DNA of 64,000 nt, taken from Actinophytocola sp963826035. Lineage in GTDB: Bacteria; Actinomycetota; Actinomycetes; Mycobacteriales; Pseudonocardiaceae. Below, one piece after another: positions 31,323-39,913 of this stretch. The DNA lies in contig CAWGVZ010000003.1 in the NCBI GenBank assembly GCA_963826035.1, forward strand, positions 310,001 to 374,000, in the 5' to 3' direction. The position numbers and the translations under genes are program-made. The number at the start of each line of letters is the position of its first letter. The first letter of the stretch is position 1. Below the pieces are notes generated by a model, which saw only the letters and a list, made by a program, of their open reading frames with translations, was not told the origin of the DNA and made no database searches.

Positions 31323-32240
31323 TCAGACTCCTGAGGAGACGTTTGCCCGACGGAGGCGTTGGGCTGCCTGGGCGCGGACAGCGTCACAGGACACCGGCGG
31401 GTCGCCGTGCAGGGCCTCCCAGCGGGCGTTGTGCGCCGCCGGCCACAGGCTGGCCGCCCACGCGATCTCCTGCTCCTCCGCCGTGAACCGGCGCCCCCGC
31501 AGCTCCTGGTACGCCGCCAGGAACGCGGCCGAGCTCTCGATCGGGGCCAGGGTCGTCGGCGAGGCGCTGGAGAACGCCCCGCTCGCCGCACCCACGAGTG
31601 CCGCCTCCGGCTGCCACGCCAGGCTGTCCCAGTCGTGCACCACCCACACGTCCCCGTCGCGCCAGCGCAGGTTCTGCGCTTCGAAATCGGCGTGGCCCAG
31701 CACGCACGGCAGGTCGGCGGCCAGCAGCCGCTTGCGGGACCGGTCGGCCGCCTCGGCGACATGCACGGGCACCGCGCTCTGATCCCGTTCATCGAGGAAC
31801 CCGATCGCGGGCCACAGCCCGGAATCCGTGTGGTCCCACCGCGCCCAGCGCGGATTCGGCAGCGGCGGCGCGACCGTCACCTCGGCCAGTTCGGCCATCA
31901 ACCGGGCGAACACCGCCGCATAGCGCACGGCGACGTCCGGCGAGTCGCCGCGCAGCAGGTCCCCGCCGGGCCGGGACTCCTCAGCGTGCACGGCCAGCGC
32001 ACCAACGCCAATCACGGGCGTGAGCGGCCGGGCGCACGGAAACCCCCGCTCCGCCAGTCGAGCCTGCGCGGCGACACACGACGCGGCCCGGCCGTCGTCC
32101 TCCCGCGCCTTCACCACGACGTCGCGACCATCGGCCAACCGCAGCCCGAACACCGCCGACACCGACCGCCGCTCGAACAGCACGCTGACCGGCTCGGCCC
32201 CCAACTGGTCCATGCACCAGGCCGGCAGATCATCCACCAT
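31323..32240 (-). CDS. Aminoglycoside phosphotransferase (APH)-family kinase
   Basis: 305 aa. Lys in DGRDVVVKAREDDGR binds ATP. Catalytic loop VLGHADFEAQNLRWRDG has the HxDxxxxN pattern, and the metal Asp lies in VWVVHDWDSLAWQPEAALVG. Family members phosphorylate antibiotics or other small molecules; resistance is possible but not shown. It starts 11 bp inside the upstream hydrolase gene, so it belongs to the same operon. Confidence 0.85.
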   Translation of the reverse strand: MVDDLPAWCMDQLGAEPVSVLFERRSVSAVFGLRLADGRDVVVKAREDDGRAASCVAAQARLAERGFPCARPLTPVIGVGALAVHAEESRPGGDLLRGDSPDVAVRYAAVFARLMAELAEVTVAPPLPNPRWARWDHTDSGLWPAIGFLDERDQSAVPVHVAEAADRSRKRLLAADLPCVLGHADFEAQNLRWRDGDVWVVHDWDSLAWQPEAALVGAASGAFSSASPTTLAPIESSAAFLAAYQELRGRRFTAEEQEIAWAASLWPAAHNARWEALHGDPPVSCDAVRAQAAQRLRRANVSSGV

Positions 32241-33093
32241 GACCGGCCGCGAATCGCTTGATGTGTGCCGCTATGACGTCGCTGTGGTCTTCGAGGGCGA
32301 AGTGGCCGGTGTCGAGCAGGTTCAGGTCGACGTCCGGGAGATCGCGGGTATACGGATGGGCGCCGGACTCGGGGAAGATCGCGTCGTGGCGTCCCCAGAC
32401 GATCAGCGTGGGCGGCTGATGGGTGCGGAAGTACTCGTGCCATTCCGGGTAGCGCTCGGGGTTGGTGCGGTAGTCCACGAGCAGGTCCACCATGGCTTCC
32501 CGGTTGCCGGGACGGTTGAGCAGCGCGCTCTGCAATAGCCAGCTGTCCGGGCTGATTCTCGACGGATCGGCCATGCCGTGCATGTAGTTCCACTCGAGCG
32601 CCGCGTCCGACATGGCCGCCTCGCCGATCGCGGCCCGGTTGGCCGGCGACGGGTCGGCCCACAGCTGGCGCGGCAACCGCCAGAAGCTGTCCGGCAGGCC
32701 CTCCTCGTAGGCGTTGGCGTTCTGCACGACCAGGAACGATATCCGCTCCGGTCGCCGGGTCGCCAGCCGGAACCCGACCGGCCCACCGAAGTCCTGCAGG
32801 TACAAGGCATACCGGTCGAGCCCGAGACGGTCGGTGAACTTCGCCATGACGTCGGTGAGGCGATCGAACGTGTACGCGAAGTCCACAGTGGACGGTGCGG
32901 CGCTGTGGCCGAACCCGGGATAGTCCGGCGCGATGACGTGGAACTGATCGGAGAGCTGGGGAATCAGGTCGCGGAACATGAAGGACGACGCGGGAAAGCC
33001 GTGCAGCAGCAGGAGAACGGGCTTGCCGGGCTCGCCGGCCTCACGGTAGAAGATCGGCAGGCCGTCGATCTCGATCGTGCGGTAGTGGGTCAC
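32230..33093 (-). CDS. Alpha/beta hydrolase (epoxide hydrolase / haloalkane dehalogenase-like)
   Basis: 287 aa from the GTG at 33093, with an AGGAGA site. Oxyanion motif LLLHGFPASSFMFRDLIPQL, then VIAPDYPGFGHSAAPS. The nucleophile elbow is LYLQDFGGPVGFRLATRRPE (Asp in QDFGG). His in LLDTGHFALEDHSDVIAAHI. An Asp nucleophile points to dehalogenase or epoxide hydrolase chemistry rather than esterase. It overlaps the MFS gene by 53 bp and the kinase gene by 11 bp. Confidence 0.9.
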   Translation of the reverse strand: MTHYRTIEIDGLPIFYREAGEPGKPVLLLLHGFPASSFMFRDLIPQLSDQFHVIAPDYPGFGHSAAPSTVDFAYTFDRLTDVMAKFTDRLGLDRYALYLQDFGGPVGFRLATRRPERISFLVVQNANAYEEGLPDSFWRLPRQLWADPSPANRAAIGEAAMSDAALEWNYMHGMADPSRISPDSWLLQSALLNRPGNREAMVDLLVDYRTNPERYPEWHEYFRTHQPPTLIVWGRHDAIFPESGAHPYTRDLPDVDLNLLDTGHFALEDHSDVIAAHIKRFAAGHGG

Positions 33094-34264
33094 GAGTCTC
33101 TCCTTTGTGAGTGAAAGCCCAGAACAGCAGGGCGATGAGCGTCACGGCGGCGCCGAGGACGCACACCCCGGCCCAGCCGGCACTGGCGTGGACGACCGTG
33201 GACGCGATGGCTCCGGTGGCCGAGCCGATGGAGTAGAACAGCATGTACCCGGCGGTGAGCCGGCTCTGCGCCTCCGGGCGCACCCGGTAGATCAGGCTCT
33301 GGTTGGCCACGTGCACCGACTGGAGTCCGAAGTCGAGCGCGATCACGCCGACGATCAGGCCCCAGAGAGACTGCGGCAGCAACGCGATCGGCCCCCACGA
33401 CGCGAGCATGATGCCCAGCCCGATGCCGGTGGTGCGCTGCGCATGAAGAGACAGTCGGCCGGCGCGCGCCGCGCCGAGCGCGCCGGCGGCCCCGGCCAGA
33501 CCGAACAGGCCGATCTCCGTGGTGGACAACGAGAACGGCGGTGCGGCCAGCGGCAGCACCATCGGCGTCAGCAACACGTTCAGCGCCATGAAGATGAGCA
33601 GCGCCAACACCGCGCGGCTGCGGAGCATCGGCACCTCGGCGAACAGCCGGAACGTCGAGCCGATCAGGCGCGGGTAGGAGATTCGCGGGGGCGGGGTGAA
33701 GCTCCGAGGCAGCGTCCGCGACAGCAGTCCGGCCATGACCAGCGTCGCGGTCGCGGACAGCAGGTACACCGAGCGCCAGCCGGCCAGATCGGCCATCGCG
33801 CCGGCCACGGCGCGGGCGAGCAGGATGCCCATGACGATCCCGCTGGTGACCACCCCGACGATCCGGCCCCGATCCGCCGGGTCGGCCAGGCTCGCCGAGT
33901 GCGCGACCAGCACCTGGGTCAGCACGGCCAGCACCCCGACGGCCGCCATGCCGGCCAGCAGCGCCGCGGCGGCCGGGGCGAGCGCGACGGCGACGAGCGC
34001 GAGCGCCGACAGCAGCGACTGCACGCCGATGAGCCGGCGGCGATTCAGCCGGTCGCCCAGCGGCACCACGAACACCAGCCCGAGCCCGTACCCGATCTGC
34101 GTGACGGTCGTGACGATGCCCATGGTCGCGTGGCTCATGCCGAACTCGCCGGCCATGTCCTCGAGCAACGGCGGCGCGTAGTACACGTTGGCCACCGCGA
34201 GGCCGGCGGCCGCGGCGAACGGCAACGCCGCCCTCGACGAGAGCGTCTGGCTGCGGGTCCACAC
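33041..34264 (-). CDS. MFS transporter, 12 helices
   Basis: 407 aa from the GTG at 34264; an ATG at 34294 is an alternative but lies inside the putative operator. Motif A VPLGDRLNRRRLIGVQSLLS and a repeat-half glycine-rich region GLFGLAGAAGALGAARAGRL are visible. It begins RAALPFAAAAGLAVANVYYA, typical of the YceL/YgaY-like exporter group. It is divergent from the HxlR regulator, which probably controls it together with the hydrolase and kinase genes. Confidence 0.88.
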   Translation of the reverse strand: MWTRSQTLSSRAALPFAAAAGLAVANVYYAPPLLEDMAGEFGMSHATMGIVTTVTQIGYGLGLVFVVPLGDRLNRRRLIGVQSLLSALALVAVALAPAAAALLAGMAAVGVLAVLTQVLVAHSASLADPADRGRIVGVVTSGIVMGILLARAVAGAMADLAGWRSVYLLSATATLVMAGLLSRTLPRSFTPPPRISYPRLIGSTFRLFAEVPMLRSRAVLALLIFMALNVLLTPMVLPLAAPPFSLSTTEIGLFGLAGAAGALGAARAGRLSLHAQRTTGIGLGIMLASWGPIALLPQSLWGLIVGVIALDFGLQSVHVANQSLIYRVRPEAQSRLTAGYMLFYSIGSATGAIASTVVHASAGWAGVCVLGAAVTLIALLFWAFTHKGETRDPLPHDRDRRPADLLP

Positions 34265-34275
34265 ATCCCCCCAAT

Positions 34276-34328
34276 GGTTGCAACTTGCTACCATTGCACC
34301 GTAGCCGGCTTGGTTTTAAGATGCAACC
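34276..34328. promoter_or_regulatory. Putative HxlR operator between divergent MFS and HxlR genes
   Basis: GGTTGCA at 34276-34282 is inverted exactly as TGCAACC at 34322-34328, and a third related half-site (CTTGCTACC) lies at 34284-34292. The cluster sits between the two divergent start codons, where HxlR-type regulators usually bind. Inferred. Confidence 0.5.
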
Positions 34329-34347
34329 ATCAAGAGAGGAGGGCGTC

Positions 34348-34797
34348 GTGGTCAAACGCACGAGCCACCAGGACACGAGTTGCCCGATCGCGCGCCCGCT
34401 GGACGTGATCGGCGACGGCTGGTCGCTACTGATCATTCGCGACGCGTTCGACGGCCTGCGCCGGTTCGGTCAGTTCCAGAAGAGCCTGGGGCTGGCCAAG
34501 AACATCCTCTCCGCGCGGCTGCACAGCCTGGTGTCGCACGGCATCCTGCGGACCGCCCCGGCCAGCGACGGAAGTCCCCACCACGAGTACGTCCTCACCG
34601 AGAAGGGACTTGGGCTGTTCCCCGTCCTTGCGGCGTTGCGCCAGTGGGGGGACGAGTTCTTCTTCAACTCCGACGAGACCCGCGCCCGCCTCGTCGACCG
34701 GGAGCACGGCCGGCCGGTGGCGAAGGTGGCGGTCCGGTCGGCCGACGGGCGAACCCTCACCCCGGAGGACACGGTCATCGAGATGCACGATCCGTAG
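34348..34797 (+). CDS. HxlR-family winged-helix regulator
   Basis: 149 aa from the GTG at 34348, with GAGGAGG 5 bp upstream. The family pattern is complete: SCPIARPLDVIGDGWSLLII, RDAFDGLRRFGQFQKSLGLA, KNILSARLHSLVSHGIL, and HEYVLTEKGLGLFPVLAALR. A single Cys (in TSCPIA) at the usual N-terminal position could sense oxidants or electrophiles. Likely controls the divergent exporter operon. Its 3' 372 bp are covered on the other strand by the EamA frame. Confidence 0.92.
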   Translation: MVKRTSHQDTSCPIARPLDVIGDGWSLLIIRDAFDGLRRFGQFQKSLGLAKNILSARLHSLVSHGILRTAPASDGSPHHEYVLTEKGLGLFPVLAALRQWGDEFFFNSDETRARLVDREHGRPVAKVAVRSADGRTLTPEDTVIEMHDP

Positions 34798-35658
34798 ACG
34801 GGTCATGGCGACGCCGAGGAGGACGACCGCCATGCCGGCGGCGATCCGGACATTGAAAGCCTCGTCCAGCACGATGGCCCCCAACCCCACGGAGACCACC
34901 GGCAGCAGATAGCCGACCGTCGCGGCATTGGTGGCGCCTTCGTCGGCGATGATCCGGAAGGTGAGGTGGAAGGTGATTCCGGTGGCGAAGACCCCCAGGA
35001 TCACGATGACGATCAAGCCCTGCTGGGTGAGGTGAACCGGCGCCGGGCCGCCGGCCGGCAAGGTCAGCGCCGTCAGCGCCGCCGCCGCGATGAGCTGGGC
35101 CGCGGAGAGGGAGATGGTCTGGAAGCCCTTTCCGACGAGGTGCCGTCCCATGTAGGCGAAGCCGATGGCGTAGCTGGCCGCCGCGGCGAGGATTGAAAGC
35201 GCTCCCCAGCCGACGGCTCCGGCGTGCTGCCACGGAGCGGAGATCACCACCACTCCCCCGAACCCGAGGAGCAGTCCGCCGAGGCGGACCGGGCGGACGC
35301 CGCGTTCCGTGCCGAGGACGACCCCGATCAGCAGTGTCCACAACGGAGTGGTCGCGTTCAGCACGCCGGCCACCCCGGAGTCGACCGTCTGCTCGCCGAT
35401 GCTGAAGAGGGAGAACGGGAGCGCGTTGCAGAAGAACGCGGCGACGAAGAGGTGCCCCCAGATCACGCGCCCGCCGGGGAGACGCCGACGCCCGCCGAGG
35501 CACAACACGGTCAGGGTGAGCGCGCCCAGTACGCAGCGAGCGAAGGTGAGCTGGGCGGGCGACAGCGCGGTCAGGGCCAGTTTGATCCAGAGGAAGGTCG
35601 ATCCCCACAGCAGGGCGAGCACGCCCAGCCGCGCTGACGCCCAGAGTCTGCTGTTCAT
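34426..35658 (-). CDS. EamA/DMT-family transporter with long C-terminal run-on
   Basis: Ten helices in two EamA repeats: GVLALLWGSTFLWIKLALTA, LPFSLFSIGEQTVDSGVAGV, FGGVVVISAPWQHAG, and LLPVVSVGLGAIVLDEAFNV with IAAGMAVVLLGVAMTRL. The family normally ends about here (residue 285-300). In this frame no stop occurs until 34426, giving 410 aa, the last 123 of which are antisense to the HxlR gene and look non-coding. A mutated stop codon is likely. Start ATG at 35658. Divergent from the LysR gene, which probably controls it. Confidence 0.85.
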   Translation of the reverse strand: MNSRLWASARLGVLALLWGSTFLWIKLALTALSPAQLTFARCVLGALTLTVLCLGGRRRLPGGRVIWGHLFVAAFFCNALPFSLFSIGEQTVDSGVAGVLNATTPLWTLLIGVVLGTERGVRPVRLGGLLLGFGGVVVISAPWQHAGAVGWGALSILAAAASYAIGFAYMGRHLVGKGFQTISLSAAQLIAAAALTALTLPAGGPAPVHLTQQGLIVIVILGVFATGITFHLTFRIIADEGATNAATVGYLLPVVSVGLGAIVLDEAFNVRIAAGMAVVLLGVAMTRLRIVHLDDRVLRGEGSPVGRPDRHLRHRPAVLPVDEAGAGLVGVEEELVPPLAQRRKDGEQPKSLLGEDVLVVGTSVAGRGGPQDAVRHQAVQPRGEDVLGQPQALLELTEPAQAVERVANDQ

Positions 35659-35727
35659 TCCCGCAGTCTCGGTAAGCTCACCGGATGAAGCAAATACATC
35701 GAACTCATCGAGCCATGAGGTGAATGC

Positions 35728-36606
35728 ATGAGCGTGACGTTGCGCCAGGTAGAGGTGTTCACCGCGGTCGTCGACCATGGCGGCTTCGGTGCGGCGGCGG
35801 ACCACCTGCGCATGAGCCAGTCAGCCGTCTCGCACACGCTCGCCGCGTTCGAGCGCGCCACCGGGGCGCCACTCGTGCGTCGCGGCCCCGCCATCACCAC
35901 GACGGCGCTCGGCGAGGCCCTCCTCCCCCACACCCGCAGCGTGCTCGCGGCGACGCGCGCCCTGGAGGCCGCCATCGACACGCAGAACGGCAAGGACGCC
36001 ACCGGTCTCGTGCGGGTGGCCGCGGGGCGAACCGCCGCCCATCGGCTCATTCCCGAACTGTTCGCCCTGTGGCAGGAGGAGATCCCCGGGGTCGACATCC
36101 GGCTCTTCGAAGGCACCGACACCGAGCTCGGGGAATGGCTGGCGAGCGGGGCCGTCGACGCCGCCGTGCTCGCCGACCCGGACCCGCTTCCGGAGGACGG
36201 CCTCCTGCTGGCCAGCGACGACTTCCGGGCCGTGCTCCGAACGGATCACCCCCTGGCCACCAGCGGCACCATCGGACTCGGCGACCTGCTGGAGGATCCG
36301 CTCCTGGTGCCCTCCAGCGGCTGCGAGCCCCAGATCAAGCAGCTGCACGCCATGACCGGCGCCCGCTACGCCCCCGCACAGCGGGTCCACGACGTCAGCA
36401 CCCTCCTCGCCATGGTCGAAGCCCGCCTCGGCGTCACGATCATGCCCTCGCTCGCCGCCACCATGCTCCCCGACACCCTCACCCTGGTCGGGCTCGAACC
36501 GAGACTCGGCCGGCGGCTCGTGTTCACCGGGCCCACGGACCGGCCGTGGCATCCCCACGTCACCCGCATGCGCGACATCGCCCGGAAATCCCTCGAGAGT
36601 CGCTGA
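35728..36606 (+). CDS. LysR-family transcriptional regulator
   Basis: 292 aa. N-terminal winged helix: TLRQVEVFTAVVDHGGFGAA, ADHLRMSQSAVSHTLAAFER, GAPLVRRGPAITTTALGEAL. The co-inducer-binding domain follows from about 90: GLVRVAAGRTAAHRLIPELF, IRLFEGTDTELGEWLASGAV, and VEARLGVTIMPSLAATML. It is divergent from the EamA transporter across 69 bp holding CTCAT...ATGAG repeats. It likely regulates that transporter and itself. Confidence 0.93.
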   Translation: MSVTLRQVEVFTAVVDHGGFGAAADHLRMSQSAVSHTLAAFERATGAPLVRRGPAITTTALGEALLPHTRSVLAATRALEAAIDTQNGKDATGLVRVAAGRTAAHRLIPELFALWQEEIPGVDIRLFEGTDTELGEWLASGAVDAAVLADPDPLPEDGLLLASDDFRAVLRTDHPLATSGTIGLGDLLEDPLLVPSSGCEPQIKQLHAMTGARYAPAQRVHDVSTLLAMVEARLGVTIMPSLAATMLPDTLTLVGLEPRLGRRLVFTGPTDRPWHPHVTRMRDIARKSLESR

Positions 36607-36607
36607 G

Positions 36608-37252
36608 TCACTTTCGCCAGAACAGGTGGTGTGTCACGCCGCTCGAGCTGGGCACGACATCCACGTGGAACCGGTCACGCAGCTCGTCGGGTGACTCCCA
36701 GAGCCGCGCTCCGGAGCCGATTTCCACCTGCGAGACGGCCACGTGCATGGTGTCGACGAGGTCGGCGTCGAGGAACCGCCGGATGGTGGTGGCCCCGCCG
36801 CCGAGCCGGACGTCCTTGCCCTGCGCGGCTTCCCGCGCCAGCTTGAGGACCGCTGCCGGATGGTCGTCGACGAAGTGGAACGTGGTGTCGCTCAGGGTGA
36901 ACGACGGACGCGGGTGGTGTGTCATCACGAACACCGGAGTGTGGAACGGGGGCTCGTCACCCCACCAGCCGAGCCAGTCGTGGTCAAGCCAGGGACCCCG
37001 CTGCGGGCCGAACTTGTTGCGGCCCATGATCTCCGCGCCGATGTTGTTGGCGAAGTCGCGCGTGAAGTAGTCGTCGAGGCCGCGGCTGCCGCCGGGGTCG
37101 GTACGGTTGGGCCAGCTCGCCGTGGCACCGGCCCAGGCGAACATGTCGCCGGGGTCGGCGTCGCCGAACGGCCGCTCGAGGCTCTGGTTCTCCCCCGCAC
37201 CGAATCCGTCTCGCGAGACGGTGAAGTTCTGGACCCTGAGAAGCTGGCTCAC
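36608..37252 (-). CDS. Dihydrofolate reductase family protein (RibD C-terminal-like)
   Basis: 214 aa from the GTG at 37252, with GGAG 6 bp upstream; ATG at 37264 is possible. Motifs: LLRVQNFTVSRDGFGAG, FANNIGAEIMGRNKFG, PVFVMTHHPRPSF, KDVRLGGGATTIRRFLDADL, and VDTMHVAVSQVEIGSGARLW. The Gly-rich GGGATT cofactor motif is intact. Function unknown. It is probably regulated by the AraC gene just upstream on the same strand. Confidence 0.88.
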   Translation of the reverse strand: MSQLLRVQNFTVSRDGFGAGENQSLERPFGDADPGDMFAWAGATASWPNRTDPGGSRGLDDYFTRDFANNIGAEIMGRNKFGPQRGPWLDHDWLGWWGDEPPFHTPVFVMTHHPRPSFTLSDTTFHFVDDHPAAVLKLAREAAQGKDVRLGGGATTIRRFLDADLVDTMHVAVSQVEIGSGARLWESPDELRDRFHVDVVPSSSGVTHHLFWRK

Positions 37253-37308
37253 GTGTCGCTCCATTCTGTTGGCGATGGACAGACTCGGCGAGCCGGCCAA
37301 ACTCATCG

Positions 37309-38175
37309 CTACGACCGCACGCGGTCCCGGAAGGCGGCCGGGGTCGTCGCCGTGCGCTGCTGGAAGTACTTGGAGAAGTTGGACGCGTCGTCGAAGCCGA
37401 GCTCTCCGGCGATCCGCGCCACCGAGTCCCGTCCGTGGGCCAGGAGGCGTTTGGCCTCGAGCACGACCCGTTCGTCGATCAGCTGCTTGGCGCTGAGCCC
37501 CGTGTTCTCCCGGGCGAGGCGGTTGAGGGTGCGGGTGGAGTAGCCCAGCCGGGCGGCGTACTCGGCGACCTTGTGCCGGGTGCGGAAACTCGCCTCCAGC
37601 TCGTCCCGGAACCAGACGAACGCCTGGTGGGTGGGCGGCCGGTGACCACTGCCTTCCGGGACGGCCATCACGAGGAGGAGCAGTGCGGCGGCGAGCGCAC
37701 GGGACAGGGCGGCGGCCCTGAGGTCCACACTGGACGGCTCCGTGGTGGCGGCGGTGGCCAGCGCGGCGTCGAGGGCGGCCGCGGCCGGCGTGCCGGCGAC
37801 CACGGCGGCCGCCCAGTGGTTGGGGGTGGCCACGCCCGCCGACCGGATCAGCTCCCAGGTGCCGGTGTCGATGGCGGAGGGGGTGAACAGGAAGACCGGG
37901 CCCTCGATGTCGTCGATGGCGCCCCACTGCTGCACCTGTCCGGCACGCACCCAGACGAGATCGCCGGGCTCGAGCGGGTGGCCGGTGAAGTCGACCGTGT
38001 GCACGGCGCGGCCCGCCTCGATGCTGATCAGCAGGTCGAAGTCGAGGCGCTGCGGCGCGATGAACTCGCGCGGCCCACCGCGTGTCCGCATGCGCCCCAG
38101 CGAGGTGAGCTCGATCTCGCCAGTCACGCCGGGTGGCGGCGCATATCGGACAGACCGGATCGTGGGTTGTCCCAT
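37309..38175 (-). CDS. AraC-family transcriptional regulator
   Basis: 288 aa from the ATG at 38175 (MGQPTIRS); the frame is open upstream. The N-terminal cupin-like sensor has PLEPGDLVWVRAGQVQQWG. The C-terminal double helix-turn-helix: VAEYAARLGYSTRTLNRLAR, ENTGLSAKQLIDERVVLEAK, SVARIAGELGFDDASNFSKY then FQQRTATTPAAFRDR. All AraC signature positions are present. The ligand is unknown. Confidence 0.92.
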   Translation of the reverse strand: MGQPTIRSVRYAPPPGVTGEIELTSLGRMRTRGGPREFIAPQRLDFDLLISIEAGRAVHTVDFTGHPLEPGDLVWVRAGQVQQWGAIDDIEGPVFLFTPSAIDTGTWELIRSAGVATPNHWAAAVVAGTPAAAALDAALATAATTEPSSVDLRAAALSRALAAALLLLVMAVPEGSGHRPPTHQAFVWFRDELEASFRTRHKVAEYAARLGYSTRTLNRLARENTGLSAKQLIDERVVLEAKRLLAHGRDSVARIAGELGFDDASNFSKYFQQRTATTPAAFRDRVRS

Positions 38176-38239
38176 TTTTACCACGATACGTCCTATGGGG
38201 ACCGTGATAAGACCAGGCCAGGTCCATAGCCTCATGGTC

Positions 38240-38667
38240 ATGACAGTGAAATTGACCTACGTTTTCGACGCTTACTGTGGCTGGTGCCACGGCTTCGGCC
38301 CACCGAGCTGACGGGCGCCCAGTTCGGACCCGACTACCACTCCCTGGTGGCCGATGGCCGCTTCGAGATGGACTCCACGGCCGCCGCCATCGGTTTCGCC
38401 GCGCTGCGGACGGCCGCTCCCGAACGAGCGCTGGAGTCGGCGGAGGTGATGCAGCGGGCGTTCTACGTCGACGGGCTGAGCCTGTCCGAGGCGTCGACCT
38501 ACCGGCGCATCGCCGAACGGCTGGGCCTGGACGCGGACGCGGTGGTGACCGGCTTCGCCGCTCCGGACGGCCGGGCCGCGGCGGTGCGTGACTTCACGCA
38601 TGCGGCCCGGCTGGGAGTCACCACGCAGCTGACCGACGCAATCGACCAGTACCTACCCGTTTCCTGA
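38240..38667 (+). pseudogene. DsbA/thioredoxin-fold protein with internal deletion
   Basis: The 5' part reads TVKLTYVFDAYCGWCHGFGP, with the redox CGWC motif of DsbA-like proteins, then hits a stop (PPS-stop at about 38309). The 3' part continues in another frame: TELTGAQFGPDYHSLVADGR, FEMDSTAAAIGFAALRT, and EASTYRRIAERLGLDADAVV, ending QYLPVS. The segment between the active site and the helical insertion (I estimate 40-50 residues) is missing at the junction near 38300. Confidence 0.8.
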
Positions 38668-38681
38668 AAGGACACACGATC

Positions 38682-39488
38682 ATGAGCGCCCTCACCTACA
38701 AGATCATCGATGCCGCCGACACCTCGCTGAACAAGACGAGCGTGCTGGTCACCGGAGAGACGGAGGCCGTCCTGGTGGACGCGGCCTTCACCCGCGCCGA
38801 CGGGCACCGGCTCGTGGCCGAGGTCCTCGACTCCGGCAAGCGGCTGACCACCGTGCTGATCACCGCCGGCGACCCGGACTTCTACTTCGGCGCCGAGGTC
38901 ATCGCCGACGCCTTCCCGGAGGCCGCGTTCCTGGCACCGGCCGACGTCATCGACCACATCCACCACACGTACGAGAAGAAGCTGACCGCCTGGGCACGTC
39001 TCGGCGCCAACCTGCCCACCCGCCTGGTCGACATCGCGCCGCTGACCGCGCCGAGCGTCACTGTGGACGGTGTCGAACTGTCGGTGCACCGCGGCAGCAC
39101 CGAGCTTGGCGACCGCGCCTGGTACGTCTTCGAACCGGCGGGACGCGCGCTGATCGGCGGTGTGCTGCTGTTCCAGGGCCTGCACGTGTGGACGGCCGAC
39201 TCCGCCGGCGCCGAGCAGCGCGCCGAGTGGCTCCGGGTCCTCGACGATCTCGAGGCACTCGAGCCGCTCTTCGTCGCCGCCGGCCACCGTGCCGCCGGCG
39301 CACCAGTCGACACGACCGCGATCCGGCACACCCGCGACTACCTGCGGTTCTTCGAGAAGACCGTCACCGCCGCGGCCGACGCCGCCGCGGCCGAGGAAAG
39401 CCTGCTGGCCGCCTACCCGGACGCCGGCCTGCGGATCGCCGCCTCGCTCGGCACCAAGGTCGCGAAGGGCGAGATGACATGGGGCTGA
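38682..39488 (+). CDS. MBL-fold protein lacking the canonical HxHxDH metal motif
   Basis: 268 aa with an AAAGGA site. The fold is clear: NKTSVLVTGETEAVLVDAAF, then the metal loop, GRALIGGVLLFQGLHVW and PLFVAAGHRAAGAP. Where metallo-beta-lactamase-fold enzymes have THxHxDH, this protein has ITAGDPDFYFG, so the first three His ligands are absent. Distal His in AAGH remains. It may be a binding protein or use different chemistry. It overlaps the next gene by 10 bp. Confidence 0.85.
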   Translation: MSALTYKIIDAADTSLNKTSVLVTGETEAVLVDAAFTRADGHRLVAEVLDSGKRLTTVLITAGDPDFYFGAEVIADAFPEAAFLAPADVIDHIHHTYEKKLTAWARLGANLPTRLVDIAPLTAPSVTVDGVELSVHRGSTELGDRAWYVFEPAGRALIGGVLLFQGLHVWTADSAGAEQRAEWLRVLDDLEALEPLFVAAGHRAAGAPVDTTAIRHTRDYLRFFEKTVTAAADAAAAEESLLAAYPDAGLRIAASLGTKVAKGEMTWG

Positions 39489-39901
39489 CCGACGACACGG
39501 GGTTGACCGACGACACGGCGCCGGCCGTCGTCCGGCGGCAGTACCTCGCGTCGGCGACCGGCGACCTCGCCGCCCTGCGCGCGACCCTCGCCCCCGACGT
39601 GGAGTGGACGGAGATGGCCGGGTTCCCACTCGCCGGCACCTACCGCACTCCCGAGGGCGTGACCAGCGGTGTCATGGCGAAACTGGCGCAGGACTGGGAC
39701 GACTGGACCGCCCATGACGACACCTACGTCGCCGACGGCGAGAACGTCGTCGTCCTGGCCCGCTACACGGCGACCCACAAGGCGACCGGCAAACCCCTGA
39801 ACGTCCGGGTGGCGCACCACTTCACGGTGCGCGGCGGGTTGATCGTCCGGTTCGAACAGTTCGTCGACACGGCGCTCGTCCGCGACGCGGCTCGGATGTG
39901 A
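39479..39901 (+). CDS. SnoaL-like / nuclear transport factor 2 family protein
   Basis: 140 aa from the ATG at 39479, inside the end of the MBL gene (translational coupling). Family pattern: VVRRQYLASATGDLAALRAT, LAPDVEWTEMAGFPLAGTYR, VVVLARYTATHKATGKPLNV, and GGLIVRFEQFVDTALV. Small-molecule-binding cone fold, similar to limonene-1,2-epoxide hydrolase or SnoaL proteins. The N-terminal GLTDDTGLTDDTAP contains a short duplicated motif. Confidence 0.85.
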   Translation: MGLTDDTGLTDDTAPAVVRRQYLASATGDLAALRATLAPDVEWTEMAGFPLAGTYRTPEGVTSGVMAKLAQDWDDWTAHDDTYVADGENVVVLARYTATHKATGKPLNVRVAHHFTVRGGLIVRFEQFVDTALVRDAARM

Positions 39902-39913
39902 CACCATCGCGGC

